Below, one piece after another: positions 1-8,797 of a stretch of DNA of 64,000 nt. This DNA is from Devosiaceae bacterium (GTDB lineage Bacteria > Pseudomonadota > Alphaproteobacteria > Rhizobiales > Devosiaceae): positions 1 to 64,000 of the forward strand of contig JAKISW010000012.1 in the NCBI GenBank assembly GCA_021648375.1, written 5' to 3'. The notes under the pieces are model-generated. The model saw only the letters and a program-made list of their open reading frames with translations. It was not told where the DNA came from and made no database searches. Numbering within the stretch: position 1 is the first letter of the stretch; every line of letters starts with the position of its first letter. A program made the translations under genes and the position numbers.

Positions 1-2
1 TC

Positions 3-617
3 TGGAACGGCCTGACAGTAGCGGGAACCTATGATTTCCCCGGATATGGTGAATATTACCAAAACCGTGCTGCTCTGCCATTTGATCCTGAAGGCGCAAA
101 GGCCCTGATGGCTGATGCCGGTTACAATGGCGAAGAAATTCACCTTCGCGTTGTCAGTGGCTGGTATGTCAACATGGATCGCGCAATGGCAGTCGCGACT
201 GAAATGTGGAAAGAAGTTGGCCTGAATGTCAGGGTCGAGTTTATCGAAAACTGGGGCCAGATGGGTGAAGAAGGCGACGGTTATGCCTCTTCTGACAACA
301 TGTGGATGACAGATCCCGCTGGTGGCTTGTGGTTCAGCTGGGGCCGTGAAGGCGGACACCGTCTGAACGATTGGCCTGAAAAGGGCGTCCCGCCAGCTGC
401 GGTCCAGGCGTTTGGTACTGCGATTGAGCAGGGCTCAGATTTTGCCACCCGCGAGGCAGCTTACATTTCTCTGTTGGATTATTGGGAAGAAGAAGTGCCA
501 TCAATTATTTTGTATCGCCCGGTTGAAGCCTATGGTGTACGCAAAGATCTGGATTGGACTCCTTACACGTTCTTCTGGATGGACTTCCGTGCCAACAACA
601 TCACTGACAATATGTAG
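3..617 (+). CDS. ABC transporter substrate-binding protein, family 5 (C-terminal part)
   Basis: The reading frame is open from the left edge of the window to the TAG at 615-617, so only the last 204 residues are present and the start lies outside. The segment has the C-terminal pattern of periplasmic peptide/nickel-type binding proteins (SBP_bac_5): a 'FDPEGAKALMADAGY' stretch, a long acidic/aromatic region, and the late 'YWEEEVPSIILYRP' segment. Its product would bind the substrate in the periplasm and deliver it to the permeases encoded next. The substrate cannot be told from sequence; family members bind peptides, nickel, opines or oligosaccharides. An inverted repeat follows the stop. Confidence 0.88.
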   Translation, partial: WNGLTVAGTYDFPGYGEYYQNRAALPFDPEGAKALMADAGYNGEEIHLRVVSGWYVNMDRAMAVATEMWKEVGLNVRVEFIENWGQMGEEGDGYASSDNMWMTDPAGGLWFSWGREGGHRLNDWPEKGVPPAAVQAFGTAIEQGSDFATREAAYISLLDYWEEEVPSIILYRPVEAYGVRKDLDWTPYTFFWMDFRANNITDNM

Positions 618-637
618 TCGATGTTGACTTAAAAATT

Positions 638-670
638 GAGTGGGCCGATTGCCTGGCAGTTGGCCCACTC
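638..670 (+). other. Intercistronic stem-loop between binding-protein and permease genes
   Basis: Perfect 9-bp arms, GAGTGGGCC at 638-646 and GGCCCACTC at 662-670, enclose a 15-nt loop. No T-run follows, so it is less likely to be a full terminator than an mRNA-stabilising or partly attenuating hairpin. Such a structure is common behind binding-protein genes, where it lets the periplasmic protein be made in excess over the membrane subunits. Confidence 0.6.
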
Positions 671-714
671 AACTACTGAATAGAGCACGCCATCTAATAT
701 TATAAGAGTGTAGA

Positions 715-1644
715 ATGACCCGTTATATTCTCATAAAAATTCTGCGAAGTCTGTTCACACTGTGGATTGTGGTCACGGCGGTTTTCTTTGTTCTGCGCGC
801 CTCTGGTGATCCGCTTTACAGCGTTTTTTCCCTTGGCACACCTGAAGCGACACTTGATGTTTTCCGGGTGAAATGGGGCATCGATAAATCGATGTTCGAA
901 CAATATATAATTTATTTCGGTGATATTCTGAGGGGCGATTTTGGCACTTCATTCTTTGATGGTCGCCAGGCCTGGGATATCGTCATGGAGCGGATACCAA
1001 AAACGCTGCTGCTTGGCGGCACAACCTTTAGCCTTAGTGTCATTATAGGTGTGGCACTTGGCGCGGTCGCCGCTCTTAATCACGGCACGTTCTGGGACCG
1101 GGGCATAATGACAGCATCGGTGGCCTCGTTTTCTATGCCGAGCTATTTTCTGGCGCTGCTGTTGATTTTATTTTTTTCGCTGTACCTGCGTTGGCTGCCA
1201 ACGGCTGGTGCCAGCACCTGGTGGCACCTGATCCTGCCCTCAGTAACGCTGGGTTTAACGCTTTCAGGCTCAATTGCGCGCTTTACCCGCTCGGCTATGT
1301 TGGAGGTGTTACGCCAGCCCTATATGCGAACGGCACGCGCCAAAGGTGCACCGCGAAGACGTCAGGTTATTTGGCACGCACTGCCCAATGCCGCTATCCC
1401 GACAGTGACTGTCATTGGTTTCCAGCTGGGCTGGCTAATTGGTGGTTCGGTGGTAATCGAGACGGTTTTTTCCTGGCCCGGTGCCGGGCGACTGTTCATC
1501 ACGGCGGTCGGGGTGCGTGATTTTGCGGTGGTGCAGTTGTTTATTCTGATGGTTGCCTCAACGGTGATCACCGCCAATCTCCTGGTCGATATTCTTTATG
1601 GTTATCTGGACCCAAGGATCAGCGTTACGGGTGATTCAAAATGA
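715..1644 (+). CDS. ABC transporter permease, DppB/OppB type
   Basis: A 309-residue inner-membrane permease of the peptide/nickel (DppB/OppB) family. The N-terminus 'MTRYILIKILRSLFTLW' is the usual first membrane helix, and a periplasmic loop follows. The EAA-type cytoplasmic loop that docks the ATPases is visible around 'YMRTARAKGAPRRRQVI' (about residues 203-219), and the C-terminus 'DILYGYLDPRI' is typical. The ATG at 715 has AAGAG about 8 nt upstream. It is one half of the transmembrane channel, the other half being encoded 10 bp downstream. Length is normal for the family. Confidence 0.95.
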   Translation: MTRYILIKILRSLFTLWIVVTAVFFVLRASGDPLYSVFSLGTPEATLDVFRVKWGIDKSMFEQYIIYFGDILRGDFGTSFFDGRQAWDIVMERIPKTLLLGGTTFSLSVIIGVALGAVAALNHGTFWDRGIMTASVASFSMPSYFLALLLILFFSLYLRWLPTAGASTWWHLILPSVTLGLTLSGSIARFTRSAMLEVLRQPYMRTARAKGAPRRRQVIWHALPNAAIPTVTVIGFQLGWLIGGSVVIETVFSWPGAGRLFITAVGVRDFAVVQLFILMVASTVITANLLVDILYGYLDPRISVTGDSK

Positions 1645-1654
1645 GGCCGGACGC

Positions 1655-2557
1655 ATGAGTTTACAACATGAAACTACACCAGCAACCGGGCAGATGACAC
1701 CGACCCGGCAGCCCTCGCTGATCAAGCGATGGGGGCTGAGCGGCGAGTGGCTGGTGAGCTCTGCACTGATCTATATCGGCTTTGTTCTGTTTGTCGCGGT
1801 ATTCGGGTTTTTATTCCAGCCCTATCCACACACCCAGACAGACTTGTTCAACCAGCTTGCGCCGCCGGTTTTTATGGGTGGTTCCTGGACCAATATTTTA
1901 GGCACGGATAATCTGGGCCGTGATGTTTTAAGCCGGTTGATCAAAGGTGTGCAGCTCAGTGTGCTGATCGGTGTGATTGGTACCGCCATTGGCGCAGTTC
2001 TGGGCAGCTTTTTAGGCATTGTTGCGGCGCATTTTCGTGGCTGGATCGAAGAAGTGCTGATGATGCTGGTTGATGTTCAGGTCTCCCTGCCGTTCATCAT
2101 CTTCGCCCTTGCGGTGCTGGCCTTTGTCGGCAATTCCCTGACCATTCTTATTATTGTTGTTGGTATCGACGGCTGGGAACGATACGCACGCCTTTCGCGC
2201 TCGATGGTGCTCAGCGCTAATCAAAAGGATTATGTGCTGGCGGTGCGATCGTTGGGCTTAAGCAATTTTAAAATTTACCATCGTCACGTACTACCCAATA
2301 TCATGGGCACCCTGATCGTACAGGCCACTATCAATCTGCCTGGTGTTATTCTTCTTGAATCCACACTTAGCTTCCTTGGTCTGGGGGTGCAGGAGCCGAT
2401 GACCAGCCTGGGGCAAATTCTTGGTGTGGGGCGCGATTATCTGATTCTGGCACCCTGGATCGCAGTGGCTCCGGGCATGGTGATTTTCTTTTTGACCCTG
2501 TCGATAGCCATAGTCGGCGACTGGCTACGCGACCGTTTGGATCCGACATTGAAATGA
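1655..2557 (+). CDS. ABC transporter permease, DppC/OppC type
   Basis: The second permease subunit, 300 residues with the chosen start. An in-frame ATG exists at 1598 but lies inside the upstream gene; the ATG at 1655 has TGAGG 8 nt upstream and gives the usual DppC N-terminus, a soluble tail followed by a helix near 'WLVSSALIYIGFVLF'. The EAA loop is at 'KDYVLAVRSLGLSNFKIYHR', and 'LLESTLSFLGLGV' and the end 'DWLRDRLDPTL' are family hallmarks. The stop overlaps the next start by 4 bp (ATGA), showing tight translational coupling to the ATPase gene. Confidence 0.95.
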   Translation: MSLQHETTPATGQMTPTRQPSLIKRWGLSGEWLVSSALIYIGFVLFVAVFGFLFQPYPHTQTDLFNQLAPPVFMGGSWTNILGTDNLGRDVLSRLIKGVQLSVLIGVIGTAIGAVLGSFLGIVAAHFRGWIEEVLMMLVDVQVSLPFIIFALAVLAFVGNSLTILIIVVGIDGWERYARLSRSMVLSANQKDYVLAVRSLGLSNFKIYHRHVLPNIMGTLIVQATINLPGVILLESTLSFLGLGVQEPMTSLGQILGVGRDYLILAPWIAVAPGMVIFFLTLSIAIVGDWLRDRLDPTLK

Positions 2558-3573
2558 GCAATGCAACAACATCACAGTCATCAGAAGCGCAAGTGGCGAC
2601 CGACACGCCACTGTTTGAAATCCGTGACCTGTCGGTGGTTTTTGATACGCCCGACGGCACGGTACAGGTTGTTGACAGCGTTGACCTGAAGGTAAGTGCC
2701 GGACGTACGCTGGGTTTGGTGGGCGAAAGTGGCAGTGGTAAAAGTGTTACCTGCCTGGCGGCGTTGGGTCTTTTGGCGGCGCGCGGGCGTGTGACCAGCG
2801 GGCAGGTTATGTTCAACGGCCGCGATCTGTTGAAAATCAGCGAAGAAGAAATGGCAAAGCTGCGCGGCTGCGAGGTCGCAATGGTGTTTCAGGACCCTAT
2901 GGTCTCGCTTAATCCGGTGAAAACCATTGGCTGGCAAATCTCGGAATCTCTGTGTTTGCACCAGGGTCTTTCACAAGGTGGTGCAAAGAAACGCGCCATT
3001 GAGCTTCTGGATATGGTGGGCATTCCCAATTCCAAGAACCGCTATGGTGAATATCCGCACCAGTTTTCCGGCGGTATGAGTCAGCGCGCCATGATTGCAA
3101 TGGCCATTGCCTGTCAGCCCAAACTTCTGATCGCTGATGAACCTACCACGGCGCTGGATGTGACCATTCAGGCGCAAATTCTGGAGCTTCTTTCGGACCT
3201 GAAGAAAGAGCTGGATATGGCGCTGATCCTTATTACCCATGATCTTGGGGTGATTGCCGAGGCCGCTGATGATGTGGCGGTGATGTATGCGGGGCGCGTA
3301 GTTGAAGAGGCTCCGGTGCTCGAGCTGTTTGACGCGCCGCTGCATCAATACACGCTGGGATTGCTCAGTTCATTGCCGCGTATTGATCGGACCGTGGAGC
3401 GTTTGAGCGCTATTGAAGGGGCAGCACCCCCACCACAGGAATTTGTAACCGGTTGCCGTTTTGAGGCGCGGTGCGGCCATTGCGATGATACCTGCTCCGG
3501 GACCCGGCCCCCATTCACAAAAATAAGTGCTACCCGCCGGGTGGCCTGTATGCACCCGGTGAAATCAACATGA
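2554..3573 (+). CDS. ABC transporter ATP-binding protein, DppD/OppD type
   Basis: A 339-residue ATPase that powers the transporter. Visible motifs are Walker A 'GESGSGKS' (about residue 57), the Q-loop 'MVFQDPM', the signature 'SGGMSQR', Walker B 'LLIADEPTTALD' and the H-loop 'THD'. The C-terminal oligopeptide/dipeptide extension carries the cysteine-rich 'CRFEARCGHCDDTC' segment typical of DppD-type subunits. It overlaps the genes on both sides by 4 bp. It should pair as a heterodimer with the product of the next gene. Confidence 0.95.
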   Translation: MSNATTSQSSEAQVATDTPLFEIRDLSVVFDTPDGTVQVVDSVDLKVSAGRTLGLVGESGSGKSVTCLAALGLLAARGRVTSGQVMFNGRDLLKISEEEMAKLRGCEVAMVFQDPMVSLNPVKTIGWQISESLCLHQGLSQGGAKKRAIELLDMVGIPNSKNRYGEYPHQFSGGMSQRAMIAMAIACQPKLLIADEPTTALDVTIQAQILELLSDLKKELDMALILITHDLGVIAEAADDVAVMYAGRVVEEAPVLELFDAPLHQYTLGLLSSLPRIDRTVERLSAIEGAAPPPQEFVTGCRFEARCGHCDDTCSGTRPPFTKISATRRVACMHPVKST

Positions 3574-4607
3574 AAAAAGCCATAGATACCAATACAAAGG
3601 CTGTGAAACCCGAAATCCTGATGGAAGTACGTGACTTGGTGCGCCATTTTATTGGGCCGCGCACGTCATTTTTCGGAAAGCGCAAAATCGCCCATGCGAT
3701 CAACGGGGTATCATTTGACCTTTATGCCGGTGAAACTTTGGGACTGGTGGGGGAAAGTGGCTGTGGAAAATCCACCACTGGCCAGCTGATTTTAAATCTG
3801 ATGGAGCCGACATCTGGCTCCGTGACCTTTCTTGGCAAAGACATTACCACGCTCAACAAGCAGGAATGGCGTAGTATGCGCCGCGAGATGCAACTGGTGT
3901 TTCAAAATCCGCTTGGGGCCCTTAACCCGCGCCTGACCATTGGATCGCAGATCCGTGAGCCGCTGGATATCCATAATGTTGGCGATGCGGACGGACGCAA
4001 CGCCATCGTTTTGGAGATGTTTGAGGCGGTGAGTCTGCCGCCGCATCTATTGGAGCGATATCCGCACCAATTGTCCGGCGGTCAGCAACAACGAGTGGTG
4101 ATTGCCCGTGCGCTGATTATCAGCCCAAAACTTGTGGTTTGTGACGAAAGCGTTTCGGCGCTGGATGTGTCGGTGCAGGCTCAGGTTGTCAACCTGCTGG
4201 TAGATTTGCAAAAGAAACTCGGGCTGACATATCTGTTCATCACCCATGATCTTAGCGTTGTGCGCCACATATCAAATCGCATCGCAGTGATGTATCTGGG
4301 GCGCATTGTTGAACTTGCCGATAGTGAAACATTGCTGGAAAATCCGCTGCATCCCTATACGCGTGCACTGATCTCGGCGGTGCCAGTGCCCGACCCTCGG
4401 GCGCGGGCCTCGCGAGCAACAATTAAGGGAGAACCCCCCAATCCGTTCAACCCGCCATCAGGATGTGCCTTTAACGCCCGCTGCCCCCACGCCGATGATA
4501 AATGCCGGACAGTGCTGCCAGATTTTAGGGAATTGGCGGAAAAACACATGGTGGCATGCCATCATGCTGAAGCATTGGTGGGTAATCAAAAGCCAAATTT
4601 GAGTTGA
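3570..4607 (+). CDS. ABC transporter ATP-binding protein, DppF/OppF type
   Basis: A 345-residue partner ATPase. It shows Walker A 'GESGCGKST', Q-loop 'LVFQNPLGALNPRLT', signature 'LSGGQQQR', Walker B 'LVVCDESVSALD' and H-loop 'THDLSVV'. The C-terminal region carries 'GCAFNARCPHADDKC', the usual cysteine cluster of DppF/OppF. The start overlaps the upstream stop (ATGA), and only 3 bp separate its stop from the next gene, so the metal-dependent hydrolase downstream is very probably in the same transcript. Confidence 0.95.
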   Translation: MKKAIDTNTKAVKPEILMEVRDLVRHFIGPRTSFFGKRKIAHAINGVSFDLYAGETLGLVGESGCGKSTTGQLILNLMEPTSGSVTFLGKDITTLNKQEWRSMRREMQLVFQNPLGALNPRLTIGSQIREPLDIHNVGDADGRNAIVLEMFEAVSLPPHLLERYPHQLSGGQQQRVVIARALIISPKLVVCDESVSALDVSVQAQVVNLLVDLQKKLGLTYLFITHDLSVVRHISNRIAVMYLGRIVELADSETLLENPLHPYTRALISAVPVPDPRARASRATIKGEPPNPFNPPSGCAFNARCPHADDKCRTVLPDFRELAEKHMVACHHAEALVGNQKPNLS

Positions 4608-4610
4608 TCA

Positions 4611-5474
4611 ATGAAAGCTGTCACTTACAATATCCAGTTCGGGCTTGGCAAAGATGCTCGCAATGACCTGCAAAGAATTGCTGGTGCTGTTGAGGGGGCC
4701 GACATAATCGCGCTGCAAGAGGTGGAGCGGAACTGGGAACGCAGCGGTAATGTTGACCAACCAGAAAAACTGGCCAGCTACTTGCCCGATTTTTATTGGG
4801 TTTATGGCCCCTATTTTGACGTGGATGCCAGTCGCAAAAATCCCGATGGAACAATTGCTAATGCCAGAAGACAATTCGGCAATATGGTTTTGTCAAAAAC
4901 CCCGATCCTGTCAACCCGGCTATTTCCACTGCCTAAATCCGCCACCTTAAAACAGCGAAATATGGCTGTGGGCATGCTTGAAACTGTAGTTTGTCGGGGC
5001 GGGGGCAAGGCGCTGCGGATATATAATACCCACCTATCAGCCAGGTCTCAAAAAGACAGGTTAAACCAAATCCAGAGAATGCGCGACACCATCGCCTGTG
5101 CGCCATCAGAAGGCAGCGCCTGGACTGGAAGCAGCACAGACCCCCTGTGGCGTGAGGATAGTTGCGCTCTGCCAATGCCAGAAGAATTTGTATTGCTTGG
5201 GGATTTTAATCATGGGCCTGATGACTCTGAATACAATCACCTGATTAAATCTGAGGGCAATGATTACGACTTGTTCGATTGCTGGACACTAACAGGTAAT
5301 ACACCGGAAAAAGGCGAGACATATTTTCCGGTTGCGGACCCACAAAATGGTAGCCGCATAGATTTTGCATTTGTCGATCAACGCTTAAAAAAAAAGATCA
5401 AAAATACCTGGGTCGATAGTGACGCACAGGGGTCTGACCACCAACCATTCTGGATAACGATTGATGATGTCTGA
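4611..5474 (+). CDS. Endonuclease/exonuclease/phosphatase (DNase I-fold) family hydrolase
   Basis: A 287-residue protein of the EEP superfamily, whose members hydrolyse phosphodiester or phosphomonoester bonds with Mg2+. Visible are the early Asn of 'YNIQFGLG' (N7), the catalytic metal-binding Glu of 'IALQEVE' (E37), 'LLGDFNHGPDD' and the C-terminal 'SDHQPFW' with the catalytic His. No signal peptide is visible, so it should act in the cytoplasm. It starts 3 bp after the ATPase gene, which suggests it processes something imported by the transporter. The substrate is unknown; similarity to glycerophosphodiester- or sphingomyelin-cleaving members is possible but not shown. Confidence 0.85.
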   Translation: MKAVTYNIQFGLGKDARNDLQRIAGAVEGADIIALQEVERNWERSGNVDQPEKLASYLPDFYWVYGPYFDVDASRKNPDGTIANARRQFGNMVLSKTPILSTRLFPLPKSATLKQRNMAVGMLETVVCRGGGKALRIYNTHLSARSQKDRLNQIQRMRDTIACAPSEGSAWTGSSTDPLWREDSCALPMPEEFVLLGDFNHGPDDSEYNHLIKSEGNDYDLFDCWTLTGNTPEKGETYFPVADPQNGSRIDFAFVDQRLKKKIKNTWVDSDAQGSDHQPFWITIDDV

Positions 5475-5509
5475 TAACGCCATAACTATTAACGCAACAC
5501 AATGGAATA

Positions 5510-6478
5510 ATGAAAGCTAGCACCATGCCAACAGGCTTTTTCACCACGCCCGGAAAGTTCTACCGTGGAAATCTGCACACCCACTCCACTCAGTCGGACG
5601 GTGTATTGGACCCGAAGGAGGTCTGCCGCCGCTATCAGGCAGAGGGCTATGATTTCATAGCTCTGACAGATCATTTTGTGGGGCTGTTTGACTATAGGAT
5701 CACCGATACCTCAGATTACCGCAATGATGGTTTTACCACTGTTCTGGGTGCCGAGTTGCATACTGGCACCATGGCAAATGGTCTTTTGTGGCATCTGCTG
5801 GCGATTGGCCTTCCTGTGGATTTCATCCCACCGGATGCCCCGCATTTCAGACCTGTCGAGGGCTCGGAATCTGCCGCCAGTATTGCCCAGCGAGCGCGGG
5901 CAGCCGGCGCATTCGTGGCCATTGCCCACCCACACTGGTCGCGTATGACCGAGGCCGACGCGCGCTCTGTCACCGCCGCGCATGCGGTAGAAATTTATAA
6001 CCACAGTTGCGCCGTCGATAATGATCGCGGCGAAGGCTTGATGGTGCTGGACTATCTTTTGAACCAGGGCCGCCGCCTGAACCTGATCGCCGCCGATGAT
6101 GCGCATTTCAACACACCCGACCATTTTGGCGGTTGGGTAATGGTCAGGGCGCAACAAAACACGCCAGAGGCGCTGCTTGCTGCGCTGAAAGCGGGGGAAT
6201 TTTACTCCAGCCAGGGGCCGCAAATTCATGATATTCGTATTCTTGAAGACAGCATCGAGGTGGATTGCTCTTCCAGTGTTACGATCATCGTGCAGGGCAA
6301 CGGCACAGCGACGGTTACCCAGCATGGTATGTCCATGACAACCGCACATTTGCCGCGTGAACGATTAGCCAACTCGCCGTGGTTACGCATCACGGTTGTT
6401 GATCGTGCCGGCAAACGCGCCTGGTCAAACCCGATTTGGAGAGAAGACCTGGGCGAAACTTTGCCAAAAACAAAATGA
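5510..6478 (+). CDS. PHP-domain metallohydrolase (CehA/McbA-like)
   Basis: A 322-residue PHP-fold hydrolase. The metal ligands are visible in order: 'NLHTHSTQSDG' (HxH), 'FIALTDHF', 'AIAHPHW' and 'AADDAHF'. The fold occurs in histidinol-phosphate phosphatases, polymerase proofreading domains and the CehA/McbA esterases. The C-terminal 90 residues look like the beta-rich tail seen in CehA-like proteins. Two starts are possible, ATG 5510 and ATG 5525; neither has a strong ribosome-binding site. Its stop overlaps the serB start (ATGA), tying it to a phosphatase and to the upstream hydrolase. The substrate is unknown. Confidence 0.83.
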   Translation: MKASTMPTGFFTTPGKFYRGNLHTHSTQSDGVLDPKEVCRRYQAEGYDFIALTDHFVGLFDYRITDTSDYRNDGFTTVLGAELHTGTMANGLLWHLLAIGLPVDFIPPDAPHFRPVEGSESAASIAQRARAAGAFVAIAHPHWSRMTEADARSVTAAHAVEIYNHSCAVDNDRGEGLMVLDYLLNQGRRLNLIAADDAHFNTPDHFGGWVMVRAQQNTPEALLAALKAGEFYSSQGPQIHDIRILEDSIEVDCSSSVTIIVQGNGTATVTQHGMSMTTAHLPRERLANSPWLRITVVDRAGKRAWSNPIWREDLGETLPKTK

Positions 6479-7371
6479 CAACCTACGCGTTGACATTGAT
6501 AGCAAATCTTGAGCGTGGACCGTTGACTAAACTGCAGATCGATTTGGTTTGTGCACGCTTGAACATAGAGTGCAAACCGGACTGGCTTGCAAAGAACGAA
6601 GCTTGTGATCTTGTTTTTCGTTCGGATCTTTCGGCGGCACAAATCACGGTTGAGGCACAAAAAGCGCTTCAAGGATCAGGTGTTGATGCCGTTTGCACTT
6701 TGAGCAAAAACCGCCGTAAGCGCTTACTGATTTGTGACATGGATTCAACAATTATTGATCAGGAATGTATTGATGAGATCGGGAATGAGATCGGGCAAGG
6801 TGCCGAAATCCGTGAAATAACCGCAAAGGTTATAAACGGCACGATGAATTTCTCAAAAGCCCTGCGCAAACGGGTGGCTCTGTTGAAGGGGATGGAACTT
6901 TCTCTGCTTGAGAAAATCTACAATGAGCGTATTTCAATCAAGAACGGTGCCAGAACACTGGTTCAGACCATGCGTAAAAACGGTGCATATTGCGTTCTGG
7001 TATCTGGGGGATTTACTTACTTTACCAGCCGCATTGCCAAAACCATCGGTTTTCATGACCATCAGGCGAACGAATTGCTGGTTGAGGCGGGTAAGTTAAC
7101 CGGTGCTGTAAAAGAGCCAATTTTGGGGCGCACGGCAAAGCTGAGAATTTTAAGTGATCTTTGCGAAAAAAATGGACTGGTAATGTTTGACGTGCTTGCA
7201 GTGGGAGACGGTGCCAATGATATCGAAATGGTCAAAGCGGCTGGATTGGGGGTGGCGTTCCATGGTTCAAAACTTTTATGTGAACAGGCCAACGTAGCCA
7301 TCAATCATGCTGATTTGAGAGCCCTTTTATACATTCAGGGGTTTAAAAAAGCCGAATTTGTGAATTCGTGA
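6475..7371 (+). CDS. serB: Phosphoserine phosphatase
   Basis: A 298-residue HAD-family enzyme that hydrolyses O-phosphoserine to serine, the last step of serine synthesis. The HAD nucleophile motif 'LLICDMDSTIID' (D88, D90), motif II 'LVSGGFTYF' and motif IV 'GDGANDIEMVKAAGLGVAF' are all present, behind an N-terminal ACT-like region. An in-frame ATG at 6436 lies within the upstream gene; ATG 6475 overlaps its stop (ATGA) and gives the usual N-terminus. Placing serB at the end of a transporter plus hydrolase operon is unusual and hints that phosphoserine or a similar phosphoester may be produced there. Confidence 0.92.
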   Translation: MTTYALTLIANLERGPLTKLQIDLVCARLNIECKPDWLAKNEACDLVFRSDLSAAQITVEAQKALQGSGVDAVCTLSKNRRKRLLICDMDSTIIDQECIDEIGNEIGQGAEIREITAKVINGTMNFSKALRKRVALLKGMELSLLEKIYNERISIKNGARTLVQTMRKNGAYCVLVSGGFTYFTSRIAKTIGFHDHQANELLVEAGKLTGAVKEPILGRTAKLRILSDLCEKNGLVMFDVLAVGDGANDIEMVKAAGLGVAFHGSKLLCEQANVAINHADLRALLYIQGFKKAEFVNS

Positions 7372-7425
7372 GTTGGGAATTAATTTTGTGGTCATTTTTT
7401 TAGCATTAAGAGGAAATAAAATCTG

Positions 7426-8679
7426 ATGTCCCATTTTTCCCTTCCCTCTCTGGTCGCCAATGCTCTTGGCTCCAATAAAGGCTGGACTAAGCAATGGGCA
7501 AAACCTGAACCCAAAGCCAATTATGATGTGATTATTGTCGGGGCTGGTGGACACGGCCTGGCGGCGGCTTATTATCTGGCCAAAGAGCACAATATTACCA
7601 ATGTTGCAGTGCTTGAAAAGGGCTGGCTGGGAGGCGGCAACACGGCGCGCAATACCACAATTATCCGCTCCAGCTATCTTCGCGATGAAAGTGCCAGGCT
7701 TTACGATCATGCGCTTGGTCTTTGGGAAGGCCTGGCCCAGGAAATCAATTATAATCTGATGTTTTCCCAGCGCGGAGCGATGGCACTGGCCCACACTGTG
7801 CATGATGTTCAGGCCCTTAAACGCAGAATTTATGCCAACCGCTTGAACGGGATCGATGGCGAATGGCTAAGCCCTCAGCAAGCCAAGGCTTTTTGCCCGC
7901 CGCTCAATATTTCCACTGACGCACGATATCCGGTATTGGGTGCTGGCCTGCAACGAAGAGGTGGCGTGGCTCGCCATGATGGAATTGCCTGGGGTTTTGC
8001 TCGGGCCGCATCTGCACGGGGGGTTCACATAATTGAAAATTGTGCTGTAACCGGCATCAACCGGGCGCCTGATGGCAGTGTAACCGGCGTTGAAACCACA
8101 CGCGGCACCATCGGCGCAAAAAAAATTGCTCTGTCGACGGCGGGAAATTCGTCCATGTTGCTGGATATGGCAGGAATTCGCACGCCTATTGAATGTTTTT
8201 CGCTGCAAGCACTGGTTTCTGAGCCAATCGAGCCCATCTTTCCCTGTGTTGCCCTATCGAATTCTGTGCACGCTTATATCTCCCAGTCTGACAAGGGCGA
8301 ACTGGTAATCGGGGCGGGAACGGAGCAGTATTTCTCCTATTCCCAGCGGGGACCATTGCACTCTGTTGAGCACACAGTTGCAGCAATTTGCGAGATGTTT
8401 CCAATATTTACCCGATTACGCATGATGCGCAACTGGGGTGGTACGGTTGATGTGACGCCGGATCGCTCTCCCATTTTAGGACTAACCCCGGTTCCCGGTC
8501 TTTATATTAATGCCGGTTGGGGAACCGGTGGGTTTAAGGCCACGCCGGGAGCAGGGCATTTATTGGCCTTCACCATAGCCAACAACGTGCCCCATGACAT
8601 TAGCGCCCCGTTTTCACTGAAGCGTTTTCAAACCGGGAATTTGATTGACGAAGCTGCAGCCGCCTCGGTGGCGCACTAG
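7426..8679 (+). CDS. soxB: Sarcosine oxidase subunit beta
   Basis: The flavin-binding catalytic subunit (417 residues) of heterotetrameric sarcosine oxidase, which demethylates sarcosine to glycine, transfers the methyl carbon to tetrahydrofolate and makes H2O2. The FAD dinucleotide motif 'GAGGHG' (residues 39-44) follows the usual 35-residue leader, '[10 protein letters not shown]' is present, and '[14 protein letters not shown]' carries the His (H184) corresponding to the covalent FMN site of the family. AGAGGA at 7410 is the ribosome-binding site. The order soxBDAG is canonical. The stop codon TAG is also the first three bases of an intergenic repeat element. Confidence 0.96.
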   Translation: MSHFSLPSLVANALGSNKGWTKQWAKPEPKANYDVIIVGAGGHGLAAAYYLAKEHNITNVAVLEKGWLGGGNTARNTTIIRSSYLRDESARLYDHALGLWEGLAQEINYNLMFSQRGAMALAHTVHDVQALKRRIYANRLNGIDGEWLSPQQAKAFCPPLNISTDARYPVLGAGLQRRGGVARHDGIAWGFARAASARGVHIIENCAVTGINRAPDGSVTGVETTRGTIGAKKIALSTAGNSSMLLDMAGIRTPIECFSLQALVSEPIEPIFPCVALSNSVHAYISQSDKGELVIGAGTEQYFSYSQRGPLHSVEHTVAAICEMFPIFTRLRMMRNWGGTVDVTPDRSPILGLTPVPGLYINAGWGTGGFKATPGAGHLLAFTIANNVPHDISAPFSLKRFQTGNLIDEAAAASVAH

Positions 8680-8779
8680 AGCGTTGCCAGCAAAAGTGCC
8701 CTTGCGGTTTTGCGTTTCGGCAGCGCGACAAAACAAAGGCTTATAGCCCGATTTTGGGTCAACCAAAATAGGTTATAAA
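8676..8779 (+). repeat. Dispersed intergenic repeat, copy A (between soxB and soxD)
   Basis: About 104 bp. It shares an exact 18-bp block, GTTTCGGCAGCGCGACAA (8714-8731), with the element at 29264-29369, plus similar flanks: an AGAGCG.TGCCAG start and a TTTTGG.TCAACCAAAA hairpin near the end. The element resembles mosaic intergenic repeats described in Rhizobiales, though I cannot name the family from sequence alone. It lies inside the sox operon and does not disrupt any reading frame. Confidence 0.6.
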
Positions 8780-8797
8780 ACACAGGGAATAAAAAGA

